Positions 52,495-61,849 of a stretch of 64,000 nt of DNA are shown here, piece after piece. This DNA is from Trichomonas vaginalis G3. Its lineage: Eukaryota > Parabasalia > Trichomonadida > Trichomonadidae. The notes below the pieces were generated by a model. That model ran no database searches. It had not been told where the DNA came from and saw nothing but the letters and a program-made list of their open reading frames with translations. The position numbers were made by a program, and so were the translations under genes. The stretch's first letter is position 1; every line of letters starts with the position of its first letter. Location of the stretch: positions 10,363,962 to 10,427,961 of the forward strand of contig NC_067208.1 of the NCBI RefSeq assembly GCF_026262505.1, given 5' to 3'.

Positions 52495-53903
52495 TACCCT
52501 ATATTTCCAGGAATTACCATTTAAGGTTATTTTTTGCATCAAAAAAATTCAATTTTAGCATGATTGAAGTATTATTTTTTAAAAATAACAATAAAATATT
52601 AATTTATACAACAGTTTTATATATCCCTTACATTTTTGTGGCAAATGGAGAGGGTAACGGCGTCGAAATTGCATAATTTCAAATCTCCTTATCTCAACGA
52701 ATACAAGAGGGAGGGGACTGAAATTAGGCTATTTTAATAGGTATGAGGTATCAAACATTTTCACTGATGAAAAATTGAAAAAGCTGATTTCAGCTTTCTA
52801 ATCATACCTTATATATGAGGTATCATATCAAAATACTTATATGTTATTACTTATGGGGCCACCTGAATGTTCTCACAATTTGTTTGTATAGATATAAAAA
52901 TAATTATATTAAATTTAAATTAAGTCTTTTATTCCTAAAATGAATACTTTTTGACATTTTTAGAACTTTTATATTATGAAGTGAATAATACCAATTGTAG
53001 AAATGATAAGGATAAGAAATTGATTACTAAAACAATAGTATTTCAAAGTTTTATGATGTTTAATGTATTTACATAGATATAGATAAACGAAAAATATATT
53101 TTAATCAGAATAAATTGAAAAATCTATTTCAATCTTTTGCAAGGAAAAGGCAAATGCACATGCATTTACTAAAAGAATGGAGTATTAATGATATAATCAA
53201 CAAATCCTGCATTTATTTTGATAAATATTCATTTTTTAAAATTTTGACGAGTTCAAGGTCTTGTTTCGGTTCGAATTCGTGAAAAATGAATATTTTCAAA
53301 ATTTGATAAATGATATAATATCAGCATCCAAATAGAATGCATCTATTATACTTTTTATTGATTTATTTCTATTTTATTGGGATAATCAGATTTTCCTTTG
53401 AGTGTGAAAGATATACTTTTGTCACAGCACCAAATCATATAAAATGTGCTGAATTTGTTTCCGCTGTTTATTTTCAATCTAATCTATTCTAATAGTAGTT
53501 TTCATGCGTTCGAAGTTTCAACAAAAAAGTCTATGAATACTCAAAATAATTGATTTTTATATCATTAAATACTATTTTTAGTGGAGAACAAAGCATATTT
53601 TAACGTCAGCCAGGAATTACCGTTTTACCAAAATTTTTGTTTTTGAGCAAAAATTTTATCATAAAAACACTCTTTATATCATAAAAATGCTATATTATAA
53701 AAATCAAAAATTTCAACTTGCAAACAAATCATATTAAATCTCATATCTCATATTTCCATACAAAGTACAAAATCATAAAATTCAACATCTTTTCTATCAT
53801 ATCCTCTTTTAAAAAGCTTTGAAAATGTCTATATATGTCGAGATATAGAAGCTTTTTTAGAAGGTGGAAAAAAAGTGACGGTAATTCCTGGAAATAGAGG
53901 GTA
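52495..53903. mobile_element. 1.4-kb non-coding element with 22-bp TIRs and TA ends
   Basis: Terminal inverted repeats 52497-52518 (CCCTATATTTCCAGGAATTA and CC) and 53880-53901 differ at one of 22 bases. Each is bordered outside by TA (52495-52496 and 53902-53903), as after Tc1/mariner-type insertion. No transposase frame is present, so it would be non-autonomous or decayed. A third partial TIR copy (CCAGGAATTACCGT at 53610-53623) faces the right end, outlining a 280-bp inner unit, perhaps an element within an element. Inside there is also a repeated GAGGTATCA phrase near 52745 and 52818. Confidence 0.7.
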
Positions 53904-54187
53904 ATTATATATCTCAAAAATATCTAAACCAACTGATATTTACAATATAGAATATAGAATTACTAGCTTTAGAATGGCAGAATAATGTTGTAAATTTAGA
54001 TAACAAGCTGAATTATCTAAATATTCCAAATATCTATCACATATAGGTAAAAAAAGGCTTTTCCACTGAGGGAATCTGCTATATGCATTTTCATTCAATA
54101 ATTATTGTTCTCATTTTTGGTATATTAAAAAAAATTATATTATTTTTTTTTTCTAGCATAAAAAACAATTCAAACAAAACATTTATA

Positions 54188-56446
54188 TTAGTTATAATAC
54201 TCGTCAGAGCTAATTTCCATTCCCGCATCGTCGTCATCATCGAAATCGTACTTCTTCGGGTCTTTTCCGAGTGGACCAAACGTTTTCAGGCCAAGCATGT
54301 TCCCGAGCGGTGTCATTAGAATGGCCAGAACGATCAAAACAATGAAAATTACTCCGAAAACTGTACCGCAAGCGATTGCAGGGACAATATTAGGTGTTCT
54401 CGTCGGATATGGGTATACACGCACTAAGAAACTTTCATTTGTATACTCAGAACTAACATTGTAAAGGGAAGTTGGGAAATAATCGTCATCTGTGTACAAA
54501 TAAACATCTTTATCCATAGGAATGATGTTTATCTGCACCTTCCCAACATATTTCTTCCATCCGCGCTCGAAAACAGTCGTAGATCCCTTTTCAAGCTGCA
54601 AATTAAACTGAATTTGCGTTTGATTATCATCTAGAATTGGAGTATCTATATGGAGGGCATTATAGATATTATTATTGATCAAAACAAAGTCCAATATCTC
54701 ATGGATATTGAAACTATTGTTAATTGACGAAAAATAATAAGAATCAGAAGTAAAATTGAATCTCTCGATGACTTCATCAGTTGGAATATACATTGTACCT
54801 TCTTTGAAAGGTTTCGATATAGAATTTTTGAGAAATTCTTTCGTATTAATTCTAATTTTTGTATTTGGAGTCGGAACAACGAAAGGAAGTGGTCCAATGG
54901 GGTTCAGATAGCAATTGCCTGATATAATGAACAAAGTGTTCCTCGTAAACATTCCAACAGATGTAAGATTTACATTATCTAAATTAATAACGTAAGAAGA
55001 TTCAGTAAAGTCGCCAATAACATACAAAGACTTTGCTAATATCTTGAAGAATGTTCCGAATATATTTAAGCCATCGTAGTCGAGTAAAATTAAATTATCT
55101 TTAATAAGTATGTTCTGAGCAGTATAATTAATACTACACATGGCTCCATTTCTCATATATACACCGTTCATTACGGGAGTTCCTTTTCTTGTGTTTTTCC
55201 CTGAAATTGTCAAAGATCTTTGTATTTCGAGCTGTGAGATCTGATTTAATGAAGTAAGGTCTGATGTAAGTGTATATGCGTTTAATGATAACATCGAGAT
55301 ACCTGTTTTGATGTTACTATTCTCGAAAATCGCATTAATTAAATGTAATGTCGAATTTACAGGGAAATACGATATATCTATATTGGCATTCTTCAAACTA
55401 AATAATCCTAGTGATGATCGCTGGAAGTCTAGCTGCAAATAAGCGTTCTCACTCACTCCTATTAAGTATAAATTCGCGCTTTCGTATCCTACCATGTTAA
55501 AGTAGGCCATTCCGTTGCCATCAACATAAGCAGTGATATCTGAGTCTTCAATTGAGTTTATATATTGAGAAAAAGCAAGATTTGCCTCTGAATTTGTCAT
55601 AACAGGGTATTCTTTAGGACAATTGTTGCAAGGACCAGAGCTAACGCATAGGCAAACTGTATCAGACTTGTATCTATCTTTAATATCGATAATTTTCACC
55701 TTATTTGTGGAAAAATCAATTTCTGCCGAAGGATAAACAAATAACTTAGAAGGAGGGCTCACACCATCAGGGCGGTAATGAATAAAGGGTGCTGTAGTTA
55801 AATTTTCGATTTTAAAGTAAAGTCCATAATTATATTCATCTTCCATTTGAATTACGGTATTATCGACTGGCGAAAGGCTTCCAAATTTATTATTGTCGTT
55901 ATATGTAGCAATGCCATCAGTAGTTCCTTTAATTTCGATTAATGCTTTGCGCAAAATTGGAGAAGAATGAAAAATTGAATATCTTTGCTCATATTTAAAC
56001 GTCAGGTTTGATTTGGGCCTTCCCGCAAAGGCTGACATTTGAAATTCATACGATGGTTGAGTGATTACGTATCCTACGTCTCCATTTATCTTAAAAGGGG
56101 TAGAAAAAGCGATTGTCAAAGTTGGTTGCGTGTTATCTATTGATTTATTTACAATTAAATATTCATTTGAAGGATCTGAGAAGTAAAATATGGAATCTTC
56201 GGTATATTCTAGTTGCTGTGTTGATGGATTGTAGTAGTATTTGTCAAATCCTTGTTTGTTATAAAAAACAATAACGCCATCGTGACCTGCAATTTTAATT
56301 CTGAGATTTTCAATTTCGGTCATATTAATATTGTCTGTGCCAATGATAGATATGCTGTAGTCCGTAATATTTGGCTCAGTTTCTTCTTCATCTGAAAGAG
56401 CAAAGATGAAAAAGATTGAAAGCATTAAAAATTTTTTTATTTTCAT
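54188..56446 (-). CDS. Large type I membrane surface protein
   Basis: The frame is open to 56533, but the ATG at 56446 begins a classical signal peptide (MKIKKFLMLSIFFIFALS), giving 752 residues. The ectodomain of about 680 residues is beta-rich with many N-glycosylation sequons (NIT, NMT, NLT, NST, NYT, NVT, NES) and a Cys cluster CLCVSSGPCNNC near residue 265. Strand patterns in the second half (NANIDISYFPVNSTLHLINA) resemble beta-helix surface proteins of trichomonads. One membrane span (IVPAIACGTVFGVIFIVLIV and on) precedes a cytoplasmic tail of about 40 residues, ending in an Asp-rich run and SSDEYYN. It is probably a host-facing or adhesion-type protein; the ligand is unknown. Confidence 0.75.
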   Translation of the reverse strand: MKIKKFLMLSIFFIFALSDEEETEPNITDYSISIIGTDNINMTEIENLRIKIAGHDGVIVFYNKQGFDKYYYNPSTQQLEYTEDSIFYFSDPSNEYLIVNKSIDNTQPTLTIAFSTPFKINGDVGYVITQPSYEFQMSAFAGRPKSNLTFKYEQRYSIFHSSPILRKALIEIKGTTDGIATYNDNNKFGSLSPVDNTVIQMEDEYNYGLYFKIENLTTAPFIHYRPDGVSPPSKLFVYPSAEIDFSTNKVKIIDIKDRYKSDTVCLCVSSGPCNNCPKEYPVMTNSEANLAFSQYINSIEDSDITAYVDGNGMAYFNMVGYESANLYLIGVSENAYLQLDFQRSSLGLFSLKNANIDISYFPVNSTLHLINAIFENSNIKTGISMLSLNAYTLTSDLTSLNQISQLEIQRSLTISGKNTRKGTPVMNGVYMRNGAMCSINYTAQNILIKDNLILLDYDGLNIFGTFFKILAKSLYVIGDFTESSYVINLDNVNLTSVGMFTRNTLFIISGNCYLNPIGPLPFVVPTPNTKIRINTKEFLKNSISKPFKEGTMYIPTDEVIERFNFTSDSYYFSSINNSFNIHEILDFVLINNNIYNALHIDTPILDDNQTQIQFNLQLEKGSTTVFERGWKKYVGKVQINIIPMDKDVYLYTDDDYFPTSLYNVSSEYTNESFLVRVYPYPTRTPNIVPAIACGTVFGVIFIVLIVLAILMTPLGNMLGLKTFGPLGKDPKKYDFDDDDDAGMEISSDEYYN

Positions 56447-57049
56447 GAAAATTTCATACTCACGACAGGTGTAAAAAACCTTATTTCGAGTCGATTGCGC
56501 ATAAATTGCTATCGAATGATCAACATCGAACATATTTGTCAGTAATGAACGTTCTATAGAAAAATTGAATGATCAATTCAATACCAAATTTCAGTCTGTT
56601 TTAATCTAAATTTATTGTAATTAATAAAACAACAAAATAAAAATTGAATGATTTACGATAAAAATAAGGATTGACTTGAAAGCTAATTTTTCGCACTATC
56701 ATATTATTGAACTTAATGTGACTTCGGATGTATTACTTAAAAATATAACAAAATAATACTCTGCAACTTGCGCTTTACCTCATATTTTAAAGCCTAAACA
56801 AGGAATTTCACATTACAAAGCAAGAGAACGTTTGCACCCAAAGATTTCAAGGGGTGTACATTCAAATTTATGCACAAATAGAAAAAATGTTCATTAATTA
56901 GTTAATTGTTTTCAAGATTCATTGTCTCATATACTGATTATTCATTTCAATGAGGCAATTCTTCTATATTATTGTTTTATTTGTTTGTATTTTGTAATTA
57001 AATTTTTGTTATTTTAATACCATGAAAATGAGTTTAAAATCTCTGATAT
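56447..57049. other. Upstream region of surface-protein gene
   Basis: AT-rich, no gene. No strict TCA-pyrimidine-A/T initiator lies within 30 nt of the ATG at 56446. Confidence 0.4.
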
Positions 57050-58480
57050 TACCCTCAATTTTTAACTTTTGCAACTCCAAAAACCAGGTGTTTTTCCAGA
57101 ACTACAATCTAGGATGAGTCCTAGGAGCTATAATTCTAGGGTTAGATGATACCCACTTAGTACTTTTATTTGTATATGTTTTAGTGGAATTTGGTGAGGG
57201 GTCATGAAATTCGTATCTAATTTGCTATCATCTAAGCTGGTAAAAGTTAGAGAAAGCTATTTACTGGTTGTATATTACAAATATACCTTGTAATAGAAAA
57301 TATAAGTGTTTGTGATTTAAATTCGCTCAATTAGCTCGAAAATTTGTTTTATATCCATGACAAACTAACACAATCCTATTTATGTGATTGCCAATCTGTT
57401 CCCAAAATATATCAGCATGAATATATATATATTGATATTATTTGCAATTTCATCATTAAATAGTACTTTTTTTCTATTTTTAATTTAGAAATAGTATATT
57501 TATATGATAGCGACACAAGATTTTAATTAAAAAATATATGTTATCGATCATCACACTCAAATTGAATTTCAAAAATTTTAGAATTTTTCAATTTCAATAT
57601 TGAAAATATATTTCTTATATCATAGCGATTCATGTTATAATAATATGGAGAAAAATATTGTTTTAAATCTAAAATTTAAAATGAATGATTGGGCATTACA
57701 TTAATCCAATTTATTGTTTATTTGTTAATCTAGTGGAAACAATTAATATTTTGGAGAAACAAAAATTTGAAATTTGAAATTTGAAATTTTGAAAAAAATG
57801 CATGAATCGGTAATTAAACATTGATTTATTAATTTATTAGCCATGCTTTTGATGTTGGTCTTATTCTTAAGCCGATTTAAAGAATTAATTTTTCCAAATC
57901 GTGTTTGACATTAACACATATAGATATATCAGGAAAAAAGGTATCACTTATCAAGTTATTGGTTTTTATGTATCTCCTAACTTTGCCTCGTTCTGAATAC
58001 AATTCTAGTTAACGAATTTTAAATAACTATATGAAGAATACATCATTTTGGTTTTATTATTATTAAAATGATATATATTAGCTATGTATATGCTTGTAAG
58101 AATATTATTCCTTGAATTGGAAACAGAAAAAATAAATTTAGACAGAAAATGCATATCTTTAAAAAATAATATGAAATTTAGCTTTGATATTATTATCCGA
58201 TAAAATATGCATGATAATTACTCCGCAAATAAAATTTAGGAAGCAAGTTGTGACGGTTTGGGCGGTTTTCAATGGCCCACAAGGAAAGAAGTATCGTTTT
58301 ATCAGGCAACAAGAGGTCTTGAACTGAGTAAAGGACTGATCACCCTTGAAAGGTTCAAACATGCTTGCGCGCCGCAGTCTTAAAAATGATATGTTTCACT
58401 TCTGGTCGAAAATTTCAACCTCTATGACAGTTGTTGGATGAACAATTGTGTAGCGGGATGAAATCTGAGTGCGGCCTGGG

Positions 58481-58726
58481 GCTGCAGCATCAATCTTCCC
58501 GGCATCTTTACCGCAATCATCTCTTAGATTGCACACAAAGTTGCGAACGAGCAGCTTTCTATGCGGTAAAGATGCCGGTAAAAGAGAGCCGTAGTGATTC
58601 TCTGCTGCAGCGTCAATCTTCCCGGCATCTTTACCGCAATCATCTCTTAGATTGCACACAAAGTTGCGAACGAGCAGTTTTCTATGCGGTAAAGATGCCG
58701 GAAAGAGAGAGTCGATGTGAGGTTCT
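58481..58726. repeat. Two 123-bp units with three-way-junction fold
   Basis: Two nearly identical 123-bp units start at 58481 and 58604. In each, a perfect 16-bp stem (58499-58514 with 58563-58578; 58622-58637 with 58686-58701; CCGGCATCTTTACCGC) encloses two smaller hairpins: GCAATC/GATTGC and AAAGTTGC/GCAGCTTT in the first unit. This could fold as a three-way junction in single-stranded DNA or RNA. Short frames on both strands here follow from the repeat and are not genes. Confidence 0.85.
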
Positions 58727-58780
58727 TTTCGAGGGCTCCTCGAATGAGACACTGTTCCGCATTGATAACTTGAACGCGGA

Positions 58781-60205
58781 AGTTTGACCGACAAGAGTGC
58801 ATTATGCACTCCTGTCGGTCGCAGTGTCTCATTCTGGGAGACATTGCCTCTGCATGTCTCCCAGAATGGAACAATTTTCTGCAATCAGAATGTGATTGCA
58901 AAACTTTGACCGACAAGAGTGCATTATCCAATCTTTTTTGTCATATACCTCAACCCAGAAAGACAAAACTTTACATAAAATAGGTAAACTTTGGTTTTCA
59001 CTTAATAATGTTTATTTTTAATTTTTTGTTCTTTATATAACTTTTTCTTCTACTAAACTATTTTACAGACTCTACTGAGCTATCCTCACATATATACCTG
59101 TGACAATAACACATATATACTCCCTTCATATTCTGATCTCATGACATATTACAGCACAAACTATAATTATACAACATACCTCATAAAGTCTGATTTTACC
59201 CCTATCTAAGCGTTCAAAACCTATTTTTCCCGCGTAATCTGATTCTTCTGGCTCTGCTGATTCGATTTCTGCTGTCAGATCGTGAAAATATGCATCACAC
59301 AATGAGATAAACACAAAATACACAACTTAATATTTTCCTTAAAATTTCTCTTCAAGTTCATACTGAAACAACATCTTTTTTTGAAAATACAATTTTTTCA
59401 AAAAATGTATGAATTCAAAAGTGCATACTATATCTAGTCATTACCCAACATTAATTTTGTATTTTAGTTTTTAAGATATTAATTTTATTATACGTCTTAT
59501 TCAGAAAATTAAATATATTTGTGAGGGAAAACGGAGGAAATAATAAATATGTCAAGATCGAGGAATTGACAATTTTAAGGAAAATATTAAGTTGTGTATT
59601 TTGTGTTTATCTCATTGTGTGATGCATATTTTCACGATCTGACAGCAGAAATCGAATCAGCAGAGCCAGAAGAATCAGATTACGCGGGAAAAATAGGTTT
59701 TGAACGCTTAGATAGGGGTAAAATCAGACTTTATGAGGTATGTTGTATAATTATAGTTTGTGCTGTAATATGTCATGAGATCAGAATATGAAGGGAGTAT
59801 ATATGTGTTATTGTCACAGGTATATATGTGAGGATAGCTCAGTAGAGTCTGTAAAATAGTTTAGTAGAAGAAAAAGTTATATAAAGAACAAAAAATTAAA
59901 AATAAACATTATTAAGTGAAAACCAAAGTTTACCTATTTTATGTAAGTTTTGTCTTTGTGGGTTGAGGTATATGACAAAAAAGATTGGATAATGCACTCT
60001 TGTCGGTCAAACTTTTGCGTTCAATTTGATTGCAGAAAATTGTTCCATTCTGGGAGACATGCAGAGGCAATGTCTCCCAGAATGAGACACTGCGACCGAC
60101 AGGAGTGCATAATGCACTCTTGTCGGTCAAAGTTTTGCAATCACATTCTGATTGCAGAAGATTGTCTCATTCTGGGAGACATGCAGAGGCAATGTCTCCC
60201 GAAAT
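58781..60205. repeat. Large fold-back (inverted repeat) with hairpin modules
   Basis: Left arm about 58781-59346 and right arm 59571-60131 are near-identical inverted copies around a 224-bp centre (59347-59570). The inner parts match base for base over hundreds of bases, including a mirrored 65-codon frame (59126-59323 minus, 59594-59791 plus). The outer ends are built of hairpin modules: a 15-bp stem CATTCTGGGAGACAT (58830-58844 with 58854-58868) and a stem GACCGACA.GAGTGCA at 58786-58820. The right arm has one further module to about 60205. Long inverted ends made of tandem modules recall fold-back transposons. No transposase is present. Confidence 0.85.
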
Positions 60206-61534
60206 GATACCGTCATACCAACACCAATTTATCCCTTCTTTCCATTGTCATACAATTCAATATTTTTATCAATCTTAATCAACTTTTTTTATTCTTCTTT
60301 AATTCAATTTATCTTTCTCCTAGAATATCTATTCCTTTAACAGACATAAAATCACTAATCGAGCTTTTTCAATACTCAAAATTTCATATAAATCTTTGTT
60401 ATTTTTTCTCTCATCGCTTATTTTATTAAATATACATATTTCCTCTCACATATCCCTCTTCATATATATTGGATCTCAACACTCATCTATTAGAACAATA
60501 TATTTTCGCTTAATCTCATATTATTCATTAACAATCTTTCATCTTCTTATTTCTTGTTAACCTACCAATATATGTATAGAATATATGCCCAATTACATAT
60601 TCAGATACATTAAATTCAAGAAATTCTTATAATATTATTCTCCTATTCATAATAAAATCATATTTAGTCTCACATCACAATTCTATCAGTTCTCCAATAT
60701 CATATCATATTGGTAACATCACATATATCTCTTATAATATCACTTAAATTTGTATTTTTTTATTAATTATATTTAATTAGTTCTACATTCTATTATTATA
60801 GAGGTTTGACAAACTCATCAATAGTTAAAATCAAAATCTATTCAGAACTTTGAATCTAATGAAAATTACATTTCGATATCTTTTTGCAAGCTTAATTTTT
60901 TGTATTATCTTAAAATACATTTAGTAATGTTATGTACGTATTGAATTCAAATTATAGCGCAGTAACATGCAACTCAGCTTGAGATTCACATTTCATTTTC
61001 ACAATTATTGCATATATACATCAATAACATATTGTACTCACATATCTACACGATTCTAAACTCAATGACATCAAATAATGCTTGTAATATTTAAAATAAT
61101 TTTTGCATTTTTGATTCTCAGCATAACTTCTATAAATGTCACCAAAACATTTCATTCCTACCAAGAAATAATATATTAGTAATTAAGCGTTTATTATTAC
61201 TCACATCACTCATATTAATTCATTTTTGTAATTTTTTAAATAAATGACTGGAATCATAAACCCTATGTACCCATATCAACATGTTAAAATTTCAAAGTCT
61301 GAAACTTAGTATACATTGAGTTTCATGAAATCAGATATTCTCGTAGATTTCTTAAATATTATATATTGCTGGCCAATAATGATGCAGCATGATTCTCCAT
61401 CATATCAGCATTCTAAACATATCTTTATTTTGTCAATTGGCATAAATTAAGGGTGCTTTTCAGGCGATAAATGGTATTTTAGATACCTGGGTAGGGGGTC
61501 ATGAAAAAGTTGCAAAAGTCAAAAATTGAGGGTA

Positions 61535-61849
61535 TTTCAAAATGTAAACAATTGCTTAAATAGCCATTTTACTTCAATGTGACACTCATTCAAGTTATAA
61601 GGTATAACGGAAATTCACTTGAAAGTGCAGTCAATCTTTTTAAATCTTACAGATAAGCAATCATCTTGTAAATATTAAATATCTTCAAAGCATCAAAGGT
61701 GAAATTTACTATCAATATTGATAGTTAATCTTCTATAGATTGCGAAAAGGCCTTTTTGATGAATTCATGATCTTAGCGACAAATATAGAAAAACATCAAA
61801 AATAAAAAATGAAAAATCATAAATCCATTGTAAAATATAAATTTTTTAC
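61535..61849. other. Spacer with ankyrin-like scrap
   Basis: AT-rich. At 61672-61700, TAAATATCTTCAAAGCATC equals a phrase of the 198-bp ankyrin array (coding KYLQSI), so a small scrap of an ankyrin repeat may lie here. Otherwise nothing clear. Confidence 0.4.

Larger units (their letters stand above)
57050..61534. mobile_element. 4.5-kb TA-flanked element with 25-bp TIRs
   Basis: Left TIR 57052-57076 (CCCTCAATTTTTAACTTTTG and CAACT) and right TIR 61508-61532 differ at one of 25 bases. TA stands just outside both (57050-57051 and 61533-61534). Sub-terminal GGGGTCATGAAA occurs near both ends. No transposase gene is visible in the 4.5 kb. The inside holds the 123-bp hairpin repeats and the large fold-back described separately, plus AT-rich filler at 57080-58240 and 60210-61500 without genes. 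TIR start and TA ends resemble the 1.4-kb element at 52495, so both may belong to one Tc1/mariner-like group. Confidence 0.6.

Noticed and set aside
53260-53295. B-box-like GGTTCGAATTC
   Set aside because: No matching A box upstream and the T-stem does not pair; chance match.
58240-58380. Possible DDE transposase scrap (KQVVTVWAVFNGPQGKK)
   Set aside because: Only about 30 codons read like a transposase strand before stops; too short to call without a database search (BLASTX of 58200-58400 would decide).
58396-58931. Open frames of 94-162 codons across the hairpin repeats
   Set aside because: They overlap on both strands, repeat the hairpin sequence and recur in the inverted arm; not genes.
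59126-59791. Mirrored 65-codon frames as genes
   Set aside because: They are the same sequence in inverted arms of a repeat, with no initiator and no family resemblance; described as part of the fold-back.
59740-59830. GTATGT as a trichomonad 5' splice site in the fold-back arm
   Set aside because: No branch-point/3' splice motif follows in the arm.
59830-59870. tRNA-like A box (GATAGCTCAGTAGAG) in both fold-back arms
   Set aside because: No B box or T-arm follows within tRNA distance and the stems do not close, so no tRNA gene is called.
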